This document shows, piece after piece, positions 1 through 7,106 of a stretch of 64,000 nucleotides of DNA; within the stretch, counting starts at the first letter, position 1; every line of letters starts with the position of its first letter. The notes beneath the pieces were generated by a model that saw only the letters and a list, made by a program, of their open reading frames with translations, was not told where the DNA came from and searched no databases. The translations under genes were made by a program, and so were the position numbers. The stretch lies in assembly GCF_022024235.1 (NCBI RefSeq), contig NZ_CP091799.1:1747001-1811000 (forward strand). Direction: 5' to 3'. This DNA comes from Segatella baroniae B14 (lineage in GTDB: Bacteria > Bacteroidota > Bacteroidia > Bacteroidales > Bacteroidaceae).

Positions 1-378
1 ATCTATACGCATGATAGCGCCATAAGAATCAGCATCACCATCAAGACCAATAACAAAACAGTTACTCAAACTTGCTACTTGATGAGTATTACCGATACCC
101 GTCATCGGACTTCCAGCTGGAACAATATATCTAAAATGATCCAAAAGATCAAAAATTTCCTGGGCACTTAAAGGATTTTTATACTTTTTCTCGATACGAG
201 CCACCTCGTTGGCAATTCTCCAATGCATCTCTAATGGTGACTTTTCATAAATATGCCCGAAACTGTCTTTCATTGCATATTTGTTTACCCATACACGAGC
301 TGCAAGCTGATCTCCATCGAAATACTTCAAGGACTCTTCGAATGCTTCATCGAAGGTATACATTTTTTGTTCCTCCAT
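1..378 (-). CDS. nrdJ: Adenosylcobalamin-dependent ribonucleoside-diphosphate reductase, N-terminal part (runs off window)
   Basis: This is the class II ribonucleotide reductase that makes deoxyribonucleotides in the cytosol using vitamin B12. The first 126 codons are visible. They begin MEEQKMYTFDEAF and continue through GDQLAARVWVNKYA, PAGSPMTGIGN and SLSNCFVIG, which follow the conserved N-terminal part of Bacteroidetes B12-dependent reductases. The start at 378 is preferred to the ATG at 363 because homologues begin with a short ME-Q leader before YTFDEAF. A TATATTTGC -7 box lies upstream at 424-432 on the minus strand. The C-terminal part, including most active-site cysteines, lies outside the window. 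The mobile element is inserted upstream of this gene. Confidence 0.85.
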   Translation of the reverse strand, partial: MEEQKMYTFDEAFEESLKYFDGDQLAARVWVNKYAMKDSFGHIYEKSPLEMHWRIANEVARIEKKYKNPLSAQEIFDLLDHFRYIVPAGSPMTGIGNTHQVASLSNCFVIGLDGDADSYGAIMRID

Positions 379-423
379 TATTTAATAAAAATGCAAATGT
401 AAGATATAAAAGATTTATGTGAT

Positions 424-432
424 GCAAATATA
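424..432 (-). promoter_or_regulatory. -7 box of the nrdJ promoter
   Basis: On the minus strand this reads TATATTTGC, an exact match to the Bacteroidetes TAnnTTTGC element, 45 bases upstream of the nrdJ start. No clean -33 TTTG is visible. Confidence 0.6.
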
Positions 433-846
433 CTCGAATAAATCTAATTTCGAAAATCTTTTCGTTTAAAAAAAGCTATAATATTTTCTTTTTGGAAAAC
501 TTTCCTTCTCCATTTTTAAAAAAAGTTCCCCCCAAAAAAAATTCATTTTACTCATCTTCACTACAAACTATGCTCGATAAAATTTATCTTCAATACTCCC
601 TTCTGTCGCACTTACGACAAGAAGAACAATATCTGCATACATTATTACATTTTTGAATTTAATTGACAGAAACCGATTTGTAGTTTGCGTATTTGAAGTT
701 AGTATACTAGAAAGGCTTAAATATGCAAATTTTGAAGCATTTTATAACTAGCAAAATATCAACATGTTACGTATTTTTTATCTTTATCAATTTGAAACTC
801 GCCCTTGAAGATAATTCATAAAATACAACTCATTGAAAATAAAGAA

Positions 847-969
847 GTTACCATGCTGGTAAAACTAAATAGGTAACGATTTAGAAACGAGCGAGCTACT
901 TGGCTTCGCTGTTTTCTGCCTAACAAAGAACGCTTGTTATTCCGTTTGCAAAGATAATACTTTGTTACC
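847..969. repeat. Left-end GTTACC/GGTAAC cluster (putative integrase arm sites)
   Basis: The sequence shows GTTACC at 847-852, GGTAAAA at 858-864, GGTAACG at 872-878 and GTTACCGAATA at 964-974. The same series of words occurs at the other end of the element (10160-10216), including the 11-base GTTACCGAATA. Arm-type binding sites for tyrosine recombinases are typically repeated at both ends like this. That role is inferred. Confidence 0.55.
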
Positions 970-983
970 GAATAACAAGCGTT
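929..983. repeat. 14-bp perfect inverted repeat downstream of the relaxase gene
   Basis: AACGCTTGTTATTC (929-942) is the exact reverse complement of 970-983, with a 27-base spacer. It sits just past the stop of the relaxase gene, so it may be that operon's terminator or part of the element's end structure. The right arm overlaps the GTTACCGAATA motif at 964-974. Confidence 0.55.
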
Positions 984-1029
984 TTTGATGAGATATTCTT
1001 TATTCTGCACTTTTTGTATGCTGCTATGT

Positions 1030-2091
1030 TTATATTCCCCTTCCACGTTTCTTCTTTCTGTTAGCTTGGTATCTGAGTTTGCGCTGCCATGCAGCTTCGG
1101 TTAAGTCATTGCCTTGTGTACTTGGTGTAATTAAATCGCCTAACCCTTCCACCGCTTCATCGGCTGCGCTAACGATGGTGTCTGCCACTGCACCAATGGG
1201 ATTCTGCACTTGTGAGGTATCATTGTCTCGTGAGATAGAGGAGCGGCTTGGAGGTACAAGTTGGTAGCCTGTATCAGATTGTTCTTTCTTTTCTGTAGGC
1301 TCTTGTACTGTTAGATGTGGTTTCCTTGATTCTTCCTTGTTGGTTGTTTCAAAGTTCTTCTGCAAGGAATGGTAGCCGAACTCCCTGCCGATTTCGGAAG
1401 CCTTGAAGGATTGCCCTGCGTATGAGAACTTCAAGCCATATACCTTGCCCTGCTTGTTCTTCATACGCTCTATGGTAATGTCGTTTTTGTTCAATTCATA
1501 AAGGAACATGGAATACCCCGTGACGCCTGTTCCTTTGTACTTGTCAAGCAAGGTGTAGCAAATCTTCTGCACCTGCTGCTTTGTTTGCTCTCTTGTAGGG
1601 CTGGCTTTTTCCTTTTGGTGTTTCCTTTCTGCCTTGACCTCTTTTGCAATGGTCAAGCCTTTCTCCCTGCTGATTTCCTCTGCCACCCTTGCAGCCCTAT
1701 TGCTCACAAAGGTGGTATCATAGACTTCTCCATACAGACTGATACGGTTAGCAATTATGTGAATGTGTCTATTATCGGTGTCCTTGTGCGTTACTGCCAC
1801 CCATTGGTGGTTGTCAAGTCCCATTCGCTTGGCAAACAAATGTGCTATCCACATATATTCGGACACAGACAGCTTTTTCTCGTCCTGCGGTGCGATGCCA
1901 ATTTCGATACGGAGAAACTTGTTCCTGCAACGGCTGTTGTAGTTACTGACCACTTTCATTTCCTCATAGATAGTCTTTGGATCTCTGCTGCAAAGATTGT
2001 GGAATGCAAGCCGACTACCGAGTTTGCCTTCCCTGAAAATATAGTCCAAAGCTGTGCTTCCGTGCGCTATCGCCTTGCATTTACATATCAT
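1030..2091 (-). CDS. MobA-like HUH relaxase
   Basis: This relaxase is expected to nick the element at oriT and lead one strand into a recipient, using a helper's secretion channel. Histidines at H102, H109 and H111 (THKDTDNRHIHIIANR) form the metal-binding motif of the PF03432 family. Y17 in the N-terminal TALDYIF stretch is the candidate nicking tyrosine. At 353 aa it is compact. The C-terminal third is polar and rich in Lys/Arg, ending in a basic tail. Its start overlaps the mobC stop by 11 bases, so the two are probably translated together. The oriT-like region lies upstream of mobC. The subfamily is not certain. Confidence 0.85.
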   Translation of the reverse strand: MICKCKAIAHGSTALDYIFREGKLGSRLAFHNLCSRDPKTIYEEMKVVSNYNSRCRNKFLRIEIGIAPQDEKKLSVSEYMWIAHLFAKRMGLDNHQWVAVTHKDTDNRHIHIIANRISLYGEVYDTTFVSNRAARVAEEISREKGLTIAKEVKAERKHQKEKASPTREQTKQQVQKICYTLLDKYKGTGVTGYSMFLYELNKNDITIERMKNKQGKVYGLKFSYAGQSFKASEIGREFGYHSLQKNFETTNKEESRKPHLTVQEPTEKKEQSDTGYQLVPPSRSSISRDNDTSQVQNPIGAVADTIVSAADEAVEGLGDLITPSTQGNDLTEAAWQRKLRYQANRKKKRGRGI

Positions 2092-2506
2092 TTCTTGTTA
2101 GATTTAAGACCTTATATATTTCATCATCCACCCGAAAATGCGGGTCGTAAAACCGCTTAAATGCCTCTTTGGCACATAGCGAAAGGTTCTTGGTGATATG
2201 TAGCCAATCCTCGTCCTTGAGCTTGATGAGATTGGAAATCTGCCCATAGAACCTTCCTGTATGTTGGAGAATGGCAATGGCTTCCCTCTCATTGTCTGTC
2301 ATCTTGGGAACGGCTGTTACTTCTCCGTTAAGGAGTATTTCCCGACAATAATCGGAGAATTTCCGTCCCGTGCTTTCCGCCCTTGATTTGATACGTTTCT
2401 TCTCTTCACTGGTACATCTTACCTTGATGAACTCCGTTTTGTTCATCCGCTGTTCTTCTTTATCCTGTTGCTGCCATCGGGCAGCTTTTCCTTTATATCT
2501 GTTCAT
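2081..2506 (-). CDS. MobC-type mobilization accessory protein
   Basis: This 141-aa basic protein has a ribbon-helix-helix-like segment near residues 24-60 (KVRCTSEEKKRIKSRA, then TGRKFSDYCREILLNGE). That is the pattern of Bacteroides MobC/BmgB proteins, which bind oriT and help the relaxase. It directly precedes and overlaps the relaxase gene, and the oriT-like hairpins lie 90-160 bases upstream of its start. An internal Met at residue 21 (MNKTEFIKVR) is an alternative start. The longer form is kept because its basic leader continues in frame with no other start signal evident. Confidence 0.75.
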   Translation of the reverse strand: MNRYKGKAARWQQQDKEEQRMNKTEFIKVRCTSEEKKRIKSRAESTGRKFSDYCREILLNGEVTAVPKMTDNEREAIAILQHTGRFYGQISNLIKLKDEDWLHITKNLSLCAKEAFKRFYDPHFRVDDEIYKVLNLTRNDM

Positions 2507-2865
2507 ATAAGTTTCCTTGAAAGTTTATCATTGTAGATGATTTATTACCTTAATTCCTAAATACTGACCGATGAGAACGGAGTGATTACGGTCTTATCTC
2601 CCCGATAGTCTGACGAGGGGAGCAAGGGCAGTTTGTGGGTACAAACTGACGTCTTGCAATGCTACCGAACAAATCATTTACGCTTAAAACGTTTTATAGC
2701 CTAAAAACGAATGCCGTGCATTCCATGTCTAACTGCGTTCATGGTGTCCCCACCGTTCAATGTATTCAATAAAAATCTGTTGTTGGTACAATCCTAAAAC
2801 GGTCAAGGATTTTGAGTGAAAGGGATAGCCTTTGACTTGATTGCCCTCGACCGTTTTTCTGTTGT
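2507..2865. other. Putative oriT region between mobC and the DUF3408 gene
   Basis: This 359-base gap has no gene. It contains two compact hairpins: CTCCCC/GGGGAG (2598-2603 and 2617-2622) and CAGTTTGT/ACAAACTG (2629-2636 and 2641-2648, loop GGGT). Hairpins directly upstream of mob genes are typical of transfer origins in Bacteroides mobilizable elements. The nick site cannot be assigned by eye. A further inverted repeat at 2796-2857 lies next to the DUF3408 stop. Confidence 0.55.
2796..2857 (-). terminator. Possible terminator of the primase-DUF3408 unit
   Basis: AAAACGGTC (2796-2804) pairs with GACCGTTTT (2849-2857), just beyond the DUF3408 stop codon. The loop is long at 44 bases, so this could instead be another oriT-associated structure. 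Confidence 0.35.
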
Positions 2866-3324
2866 TTACAGCTTCCTCCATTTCTCTATGTCTTCACCAT
2901 ATTCCTCCAGATGCTGACGCACAATGTTCTCAACAAAGCTTGAAAGGTTGCTGCCCCTGTCGCCTAATCTACGCACAATGAAGTCGGCACGTTCCTGTGT
3001 TTCCCTGCTCAGATAGACCGCCTTGCGATTGTTTAACTTAGTCGGCACAAGATAGGCTTGCTTGTAGGCTTCGAGTGTTTTCTTTCTCATCTTGGCACTG
3101 ATGCGTCTTTGAACGGTTGCGTTCTCTGTATGCTGCGCAGGTTCAGAGTGCGTAGTGTTCTCTGGGTACTGTTCGTTAGACTCTTGAATAAGTCTTGCTT
3201 TCCTTGCCCGATGTTCGGCTATAAGATGTTCAGACAGACCTTCAATTTGGTTGAGTCCTAAATATTGCTTGGTGGAGTGGATGGTATTCTCCATTCCCTC
3301 GTTACTGACTTTTTTCTTGTCCAT
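2866..3324 (-). CDS. DUF3408 domain protein of mobilizable elements
   Basis: This 152-aa protein has a polar, probably disordered N-terminal half (rich in Glu, Asn, Thr and His). Its C-terminal part contains NRKAVYLSRETQERADFIVRR and then SNLSSFVENIVRQHLEEY. This matches the DUF3408 pattern seen in Bacteroidetes conjugative and mobilizable transposons, which resembles a ribbon-helix-helix DNA-binding fold. It starts 4 bases after the primase stop, so the two are cotranscribed. A role at oriT or in partition-like DNA binding is plausible from context. Its biochemical function is not established. Confidence 0.65.
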   Translation of the reverse strand: MDKKKVSNEGMENTIHSTKQYLGLNQIEGLSEHLIAEHRARKARLIQESNEQYPENTTHSEPAQHTENATVQRRISAKMRKKTLEAYKQAYLVPTKLNNRKAVYLSRETQERADFIVRRLGDRGSNLSSFVENIVRQHLEEYGEDIEKWRKL

Positions 3325-3328
3325 ATTA

Positions 3329-4333
3329 TTATCTCATTTTATGTTTGACTTGTTTTGATTTCTTACTTTCCTTTTGCTCCGTAACCGTCATCCGTGTCCG
3401 TTCCTGCACTTTCTGCTGCTCCTGTTTACGCATACGGCAGACATGAAACTCGTTGAGGTCTTTGAAGCCTTTGTAATGTATGGACATATCCTCCACCTTG
3501 AAACCTGCCTTGACGAAATCATTGGTTGCCCTCCGTCCTGCTTCATCATTATCAAGGAAGGCACGGATATGGGGCAGGTGTCGGTCGTTCAGATAGCGAA
3601 CAGTCCTTGCCACATTGCTTACGGAGTTCATCACAAGGCAGTGGCTGGCTATCTCCTCTTTCATTGAAAGAAAAGAAAGGAAATCCATAAATCCTTCAAA
3701 CACACATACAGGCAGTGGCTTGTCTATTGCGTGTTCTGTCTGTTTGTCCGTAAATATCAGAGTAATATCCTTCGGAGCTATCGTTCCCTTGAACAAACCA
3801 TTATCCCGAAGTTCATACCCTCCTGATTGATTGGCAAAGCCGATGGCTTGATAGCGCCTGCCCCTTACCTCATAGCTGATACATTTGAGGAAAGGCTTTG
3901 CCTTCTCCAAATCAATGCAGCGTACCTTTGTAAGATACTCCTGCAAATGTTGCGGTAGGGTGTCTGATATACTTATCAGTTTCCTTGTCTCGTTTGCAGC
4001 CATCGTTGGTTGGAGATTGTTTTGTGAGAAGTCTTTGTGAGAACTATATGATGTATTATCGGGAGCGTTCTGCCCCAAACGGCGGATGGCTTCCAAGAGC
4101 GTGCAGCCCTCCAAACGCATACAGAGGTCGATGATACTTCCGCCCCTGCCTTCGGCATAGTCTATCCAAAGGTTCTTCTCTGTGTCCACCTTGAAACTCG
4201 GATGTGTTTCTGCACGAAGCGGTGAGCGGTACAGGGCATAGGCTGGTGTCCTGCGTACAGGCTTGATGCCTTTCCTTTCAAGATACTCTACGATAGAGTA
4301 TCGCTTGATTGCGGATAAATCTTCTTCTTTCAT
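3329..4333 (-). CDS. CHC2-like/toprim primase of the mobilizable element
   Basis: The 334-aa product has a CHC2-related N-terminal region (KRYSIVEYLERKGIKPVRR, YRSPLRAETHPSFKVD, GRGGSIIDLCMRLEG). The zinc cysteines of DnaG are absent, as is common in this element family. A toprim domain follows, with EGFMDF as the acidic Glu motif and AFLDNDEAGR as the DxD motif. It probably primes the transferred strand in the new host. The start at 4333 (MKEEDLSAIKR) is chosen over an upstream in-frame ATG at 4474, because family members begin just before this motif and the extra 47 residues look like non-coding translation. Confidence 0.75.
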   Translation of the reverse strand: MKEEDLSAIKRYSIVEYLERKGIKPVRRTPAYALYRSPLRAETHPSFKVDTEKNLWIDYAEGRGGSIIDLCMRLEGCTLLEAIRRLGQNAPDNTSYSSHKDFSQNNLQPTMAANETRKLISISDTLPQHLQEYLTKVRCIDLEKAKPFLKCISYEVRGRRYQAIGFANQSGGYELRDNGLFKGTIAPKDITLIFTDKQTEHAIDKPLPVCVFEGFMDFLSFLSMKEEIASHCLVMNSVSNVARTVRYLNDRHLPHIRAFLDNDEAGRRATNDFVKAGFKVEDMSIHYKGFKDLNEFHVCRMRKQEQQKVQERTRMTVTEQKESKKSKQVKHKMR

Positions 4334-4481
4334 TGTGATATGTTTTAATTGAACTGATTGAATAATTTTTGCTTGAATGACAATGGTGTGTTTGAATGAT
4401 GTTTGGATGGGTAGTTGAATGATTATTGAAAGAAAATCTCTTTCCTGAAGTCTTTCCCCTCCAAACTTTTTCATCTTTCTT

Positions 4482-4565
4482 CTTACTACATACTATTTTA
4501 AGTTAAGTAATTGATTTACAATATATTTTTGTAGTACCAAGTCATACTACCAACCTACTACATAC
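4482..4565. repeat. ACTAC-rich repeat array A
   Basis: Between the primase and the helicase stump lie CTTACTACATACTA (4482-4495), GTAGTA paired with TACTAC (4531-4536 and 4545-4550), and CTACTACATAC (4555-4565). A related array in the opposite orientation occurs at 6964-7066. Possible roles are a protein-binding cluster or a recombination scar. Confidence 0.5.
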
Positions 4566-4625
4566 GCCTACAACATTTGGATACTGCAATAACTTGGCAA
4601 AGGACAAGGGAGAATCTTCCTCATT

Positions 4626-4889
4626 TTATATACATAAATCGGAGGATGTGATAAGCCCGATGTCGTTGTCAAGTTCCCTGCGGAGTGAGTTAATTTCATA
4701 GCGACCCACTTTTGAGAAGTGAGCATCGTTCTTGCTTCGGTATTCGGTTCGCCCCAACACCGTGTTGTATCTGAACTCATAGTGCGTGGAGAGATAGGCT
4801 TCTATCTCCGAGTTCTTGGAGGAGGCTTTTCTCTGTTTGGGCGTATTGTATCCGCCCTCCGATTTTCCTTTATCTGCATTCTTTTTCAT
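4626..4889 (-). pseudogene. N-terminal remnant of a VirE-type helicase gene
   Basis: The reading frame MKKNADKGKSEGGYN... continues through SEIEAYLSTHYEFRYNTVLGR and YEINSLRRELDNDIGL, then stops after 87 residues. This matches the beginning of the virulence-associated E family helicase/primase (about 700 aa as I recall it) that Bacteroides mobilizable elements encode next to the primase. The Walker motifs and all downstream domains are missing, and array A begins 60 bases beyond the stop. A longer in-frame start at 5057 adds SMLSDCFLPEIREKS..., which may be native or a fused neighbour. The short product could still be expressed. Confidence 0.6.
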
Positions 4890-5317
4890 TACATGCTTGG
4901 TTTGGTTTCCAAGAGTGAAGTTATCAAGAGAATGTGAAAGTTTCAAGCATTCAGGGAGTGCTTGCATAATGTTGCGCACATTGGCAATGGATTTCTCACG
5001 GATTTCTGGCAGGAAACAGTCGGAAAGCATGGATTTAAACCTTAAACAAGAGGCCAAGTGCGTAAAGGATGTAAGAAAGGCAGGTGCTTATTTGCAGCAA
5101 TCTGCATTGTATTGCATCGGCTAAAACGGATATGATAAATGGAGTGAGGAGGCAAAGAAAGCGACAATCCTTTTGTCATTTCCTTGTTTTTCCCTGTATT
5201 TCCCTGCTGTTCCCTCATGCTTTGAAGTATGACAAACACTCCCTACTTTTGCAGGCAGAAACGTGCGGTGAAGCGCAAGACAAGAAAAGAAAGTACAAAC
5301 AAAACAATAATAAAACT

Positions 5318-5620
5318 ATGGGATATTTTATCATTACAGATTCAAATTGGGCAAAGCTGAGGAACGAGATTCTCAGCCTTGCCGAAATCTGCCACAAGGC
5401 ATTCGGAGAACAGAGCAGGCACACTGATTGGCTGCACAATGGTGATGTGTGTCAGCTGCTTAACATCAGCAAGCGTACCTTGCAGCATTATCGTGATACG
5501 GGTGTGTTGCCCTTTGCCCAAATCGGGCATAAGTGCTACTACAAGCGTGAGGATGTGGAGCGATTATTGGAAACCAAATCAGAGAAAACAAAAACGGATA
5601 AAACTAAAATCAACAAATAA
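5318..5620 (+). CDS. Excisionase-like helix-turn-helix protein (first of two)
   Basis: This 100-aa protein has a C-terminal MerR/HTH_17-type DNA-binding domain. The segment DVCQLLNISKRTLQHYRDTGVLPFAQIGHKCYY followed by KREDVERLL is the typical 'helix-turn-helix, wing, then anchor helix' pattern. The tail is rich in Lys and Thr. Related proteins in Bacteroides elements act as excisionases (recombination directionality factors) or regulators. The start at 5318 (MGYFIITDSNW) is chosen because the upstream extension to 5084 has no family similarity. It lies 11 bases before a paralogous gene and is divergent from the helicase stump. Confidence 0.75.
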   Translation: MGYFIITDSNWAKLRNEILSLAEICHKAFGEQSRHTDWLHNGDVCQLLNISKRTLQHYRDTGVLPFAQIGHKCYYKREDVERLLETKSEKTKTDKTKINK

Positions 5621-5631
5621 ACACGAAGATT

Positions 5632-5922
5632 ATGGAACAGGTAAGAGACTTGAACATGGATGCGGACGATATGCAGGTGGTGCTGTCCGCTATCAGCGGA
5701 GTAAGCAAGAGAATTAGGGAAGTGGCACAGACACACAAACCGCTGTTTGGCGGTGAGCATTTCCTCACAGGCAAGGAGGTGTGTGAGCGGCTGTATATCA
5801 GCCCTCGCACCTTGCAGGACTATCGGGACAGGAGAATTATTCCCTACACGCAGTTTGCGGGGAAGATACTCTATAAGGCTTCGGACTTGGAGAAATTGCT
5901 GAATGAAAAATACAAGGAATAG
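5632..5922 (+). CDS. Excisionase-like helix-turn-helix protein (second of two)
   Basis: This 96-aa paralogue of the preceding gene shares the HTH_17 core: FLTGKEVCERLYISPRTLQDY, then RRIIPYTQFAGKILYKASDLEKLL. The N-terminal 35 residues form a predicted helix that may mediate pairing. Tandem HTH_17 genes are common in Bacteroidales elements, where they control excision and mobilization genes. Their position opposite the mob/primase block and upstream of the cargo gene suits regulation of either side. Which of the two controls excision cannot be told from sequence. Confidence 0.75.
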   Translation: MEQVRDLNMDADDMQVVLSAISGVSKRIREVAQTHKPLFGGEHFLTGKEVCERLYISPRTLQDYRDRRIIPYTQFAGKILYKASDLEKLLNEKYKE

Positions 5923-5992
5923 GTTGATAGTAAATATCATTTTATTCTCAAAAATTAAAAGTAATAAATATCGTTTTTAGGGTAAAATTTGC

Positions 5993-6001
5993 TAATTTTG
6001 C
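5993..6001 (+). promoter_or_regulatory. -7 box upstream of the retropepsin-like gene
   Basis: TAATTTTGC matches the TAnnTTTGC consensus 64 bases before the start codon. The cargo gene therefore probably has its own promoter, separate from the HTH genes. Confidence 0.5.
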
Positions 6002-6065
6002 AACAGAGATTTATATTCTCGAAATAATCATCACAATAATGTCATAAACCAATTACTTTATAGCT

Positions 6066-6908
6066 ATGAAATATCGTTTCCTTTTTATTTGCAGTATGTT
6101 CGTGTCGTTCACGCTTAATTTGTATGCCCAAAGTACATTAACTCTAAAAGGGGATATGATGTACACAAATGTAACATTATCACACAAAGGCGTTTCTCGG
6201 AATGTTTCAGCCTTAATAGACACAGGCGCATCTGTTTGTATGATTGATTCTACTTTTGCAGTTGACTCGTGTAATATTTTATTAAAGGAAAGTAATGCAA
6301 TAATTGAAAGTGCATTAGGAAAATCGCTAAAGTCTATTAGTTTGAATTTAGATAGTCTTTCAATTGGTGGTGTTTCGTATCCCACGACAAGATGCTTTGT
6401 TGTGGATTTGGTAAGTAAATTGAAACATCATGCTCCTAAATTCATTATTGGAGGGGATATTCTAAAAAAAGAGCTTTGGTGTTTTAATTTAAAAGAAATG
6501 ATTATGACTCGGTGCGAAAGTTCTATGAAGAATATACAAGGCACGCTTAAATGGAAAAACCACGAGGACTATTCCGATGCGTTTTTGAATAGTATCTTTT
6601 TGAAGGGAAAAGTTGCAGGAAAAAATACCCGTATACTATTTGATTCTGGTAGTAGAAGAAATTTTTTACCAAAACACTTTGGAGTTTCTCCAACCAAAAC
6701 AATCGAATTAGAACGTGGAGATATTGCTCAAGCCTTGGTTCGTGAAAAGACAAATGTATGCGAGGACGTTGAACTTAAAATTGGCGAAAATAATTTCAAA
6801 CTGAATTTTATAATAAGTGAAGAGAAGTATCCTACCATAAATGCCGAATTTCTATGGGGAAAATCTTTCGTTTTAGATTACAAAAACAAACGCATATATA
6901 TACTATAG
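6066..6908 (+). CDS. Secreted retropepsin-like aspartic protease with two active-site-like motifs
   Basis: The protein has 280 aa and a Sec signal peptide (hydrophobic residues 4-20, probable cut near LYA-Q). Mature residues 50-56 contain LIDTGAS, a canonical retropepsin catalytic motif, followed by FIIGGDIL near 126-133, the matching hydrophobic-Gly motif. A second half repeats the layout with LFDSGSR at 191-197 (DSG instead of DTG) and LWGKSFV near the C-terminus. Known retropepsins use two half-sites in a dimer, so a single-chain pair is plausible. It looks AT-rich compared with the backbone genes around it and has its own promoter and terminator. This suggests acquired cargo. Its substrate is unknown. 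Confidence 0.75.
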   Translation: MKYRFLFICSMFVSFTLNLYAQSTLTLKGDMMYTNVTLSHKGVSRNVSALIDTGASVCMIDSTFAVDSCNILLKESNAIIESALGKSLKSISLNLDSLSIGGVSYPTTRCFVVDLVSKLKHHAPKFIIGGDILKKELWCFNLKEMIMTRCESSMKNIQGTLKWKNHEDYSDAFLNSIFLKGKVAGKNTRILFDSGSRRNFLPKHFGVSPTKTIELERGDIAQALVREKTNVCEDVELKIGENNFKLNFIISEEKYPTINAEFLWGKSFVLDYKNKRIYIL

Positions 6909-6921
6909 AAAATCATTATAA

Positions 6922-6955
6922 ATAAACTGCTATCTCTAAAAAGATAGCAGTTTAT
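6922..6955 (+). terminator. Terminator of the retropepsin-like gene
   Basis: ATAAACTGCTATCT (6922-6935) pairs perfectly with 6942-6955 around the loop CTAAAA, 14 bases after the stop codon. Confidence 0.75.
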
Positions 6956-6963
6956 AAGTCACG

Positions 6964-7066
6964 TAGTATGTAGTCATATCATAATAACGCACATAAACAA
7001 CTACCTACTACGGCATAATCCTTTTTCTTTCAATGTATTATCCCTTATTGTAGTAATGTAGTAAGA
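6964..7066. repeat. ACTAC-rich repeat array B
   Basis: TAGTATGTAGT (6964-6974), CTACCTACTACGG (near 7001-7013) and GTAGTAATGTAGTAAG (near 7050-7065) occur between the retropepsin terminator and the small gene at 7107. Read on the minus strand, the block CTTACTACATTACTAC aligns with CTTACTACATACTA of array A. The arrays therefore face each other across the cargo segment. Confidence 0.5.
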
Positions 7067-7088
7067 TATAATCAGTGAAAGAAAAAGG
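7020..7088. repeat. 13-bp inverted repeat around part of array B
   Basis: CCTTTTTCTTTCA (7020-7032) is the exact reverse complement of 7076-7088, enclosing 43 bases that include GTAGTAATGTAGTAAG. It may be a terminator for the minus-strand integrase operon, although the loop is long, or an end structure. Confidence 0.5.
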
Positions 7089-7106
7089 AAATATAAGACA
7101 TAATCA

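Larger units (their letters stand above)
379..1029. other. Intergenic region holding the left end of the mobile element
   Basis: This 650-base stretch lies between nrdJ and the relaxase gene and has no convincing gene. It holds the nrdJ promoter, AT-rich sequence, a GTTACC/GGTAAC cluster (847-878 and 964-969) and a 14-bp inverted repeat (929-983). The chromosome-element junction must lie here, probably before 847, but its exact position cannot be read from this window alone. Confidence 0.6.

Noticed and set aside
816..1046. 76-aa minus-strand frame between the relaxase and the left end
   Set aside because: It overlaps the relaxase stop, runs through the 14-bp inverted repeat and the GTTACC cluster, and resembles no family.
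1585..2160. 191-aa plus-strand frame opposite the relaxase gene
   Set aside because: It is the antisense of the relaxase and mobC genes, with a Cys/Phe-rich composition typical of a shadow frame.
4334..4474. Upstream extension of the primase by 47 residues
   Set aside because: The extra residues lack family similarity, and MKEEDLSAIKR fits the usual N-terminus.
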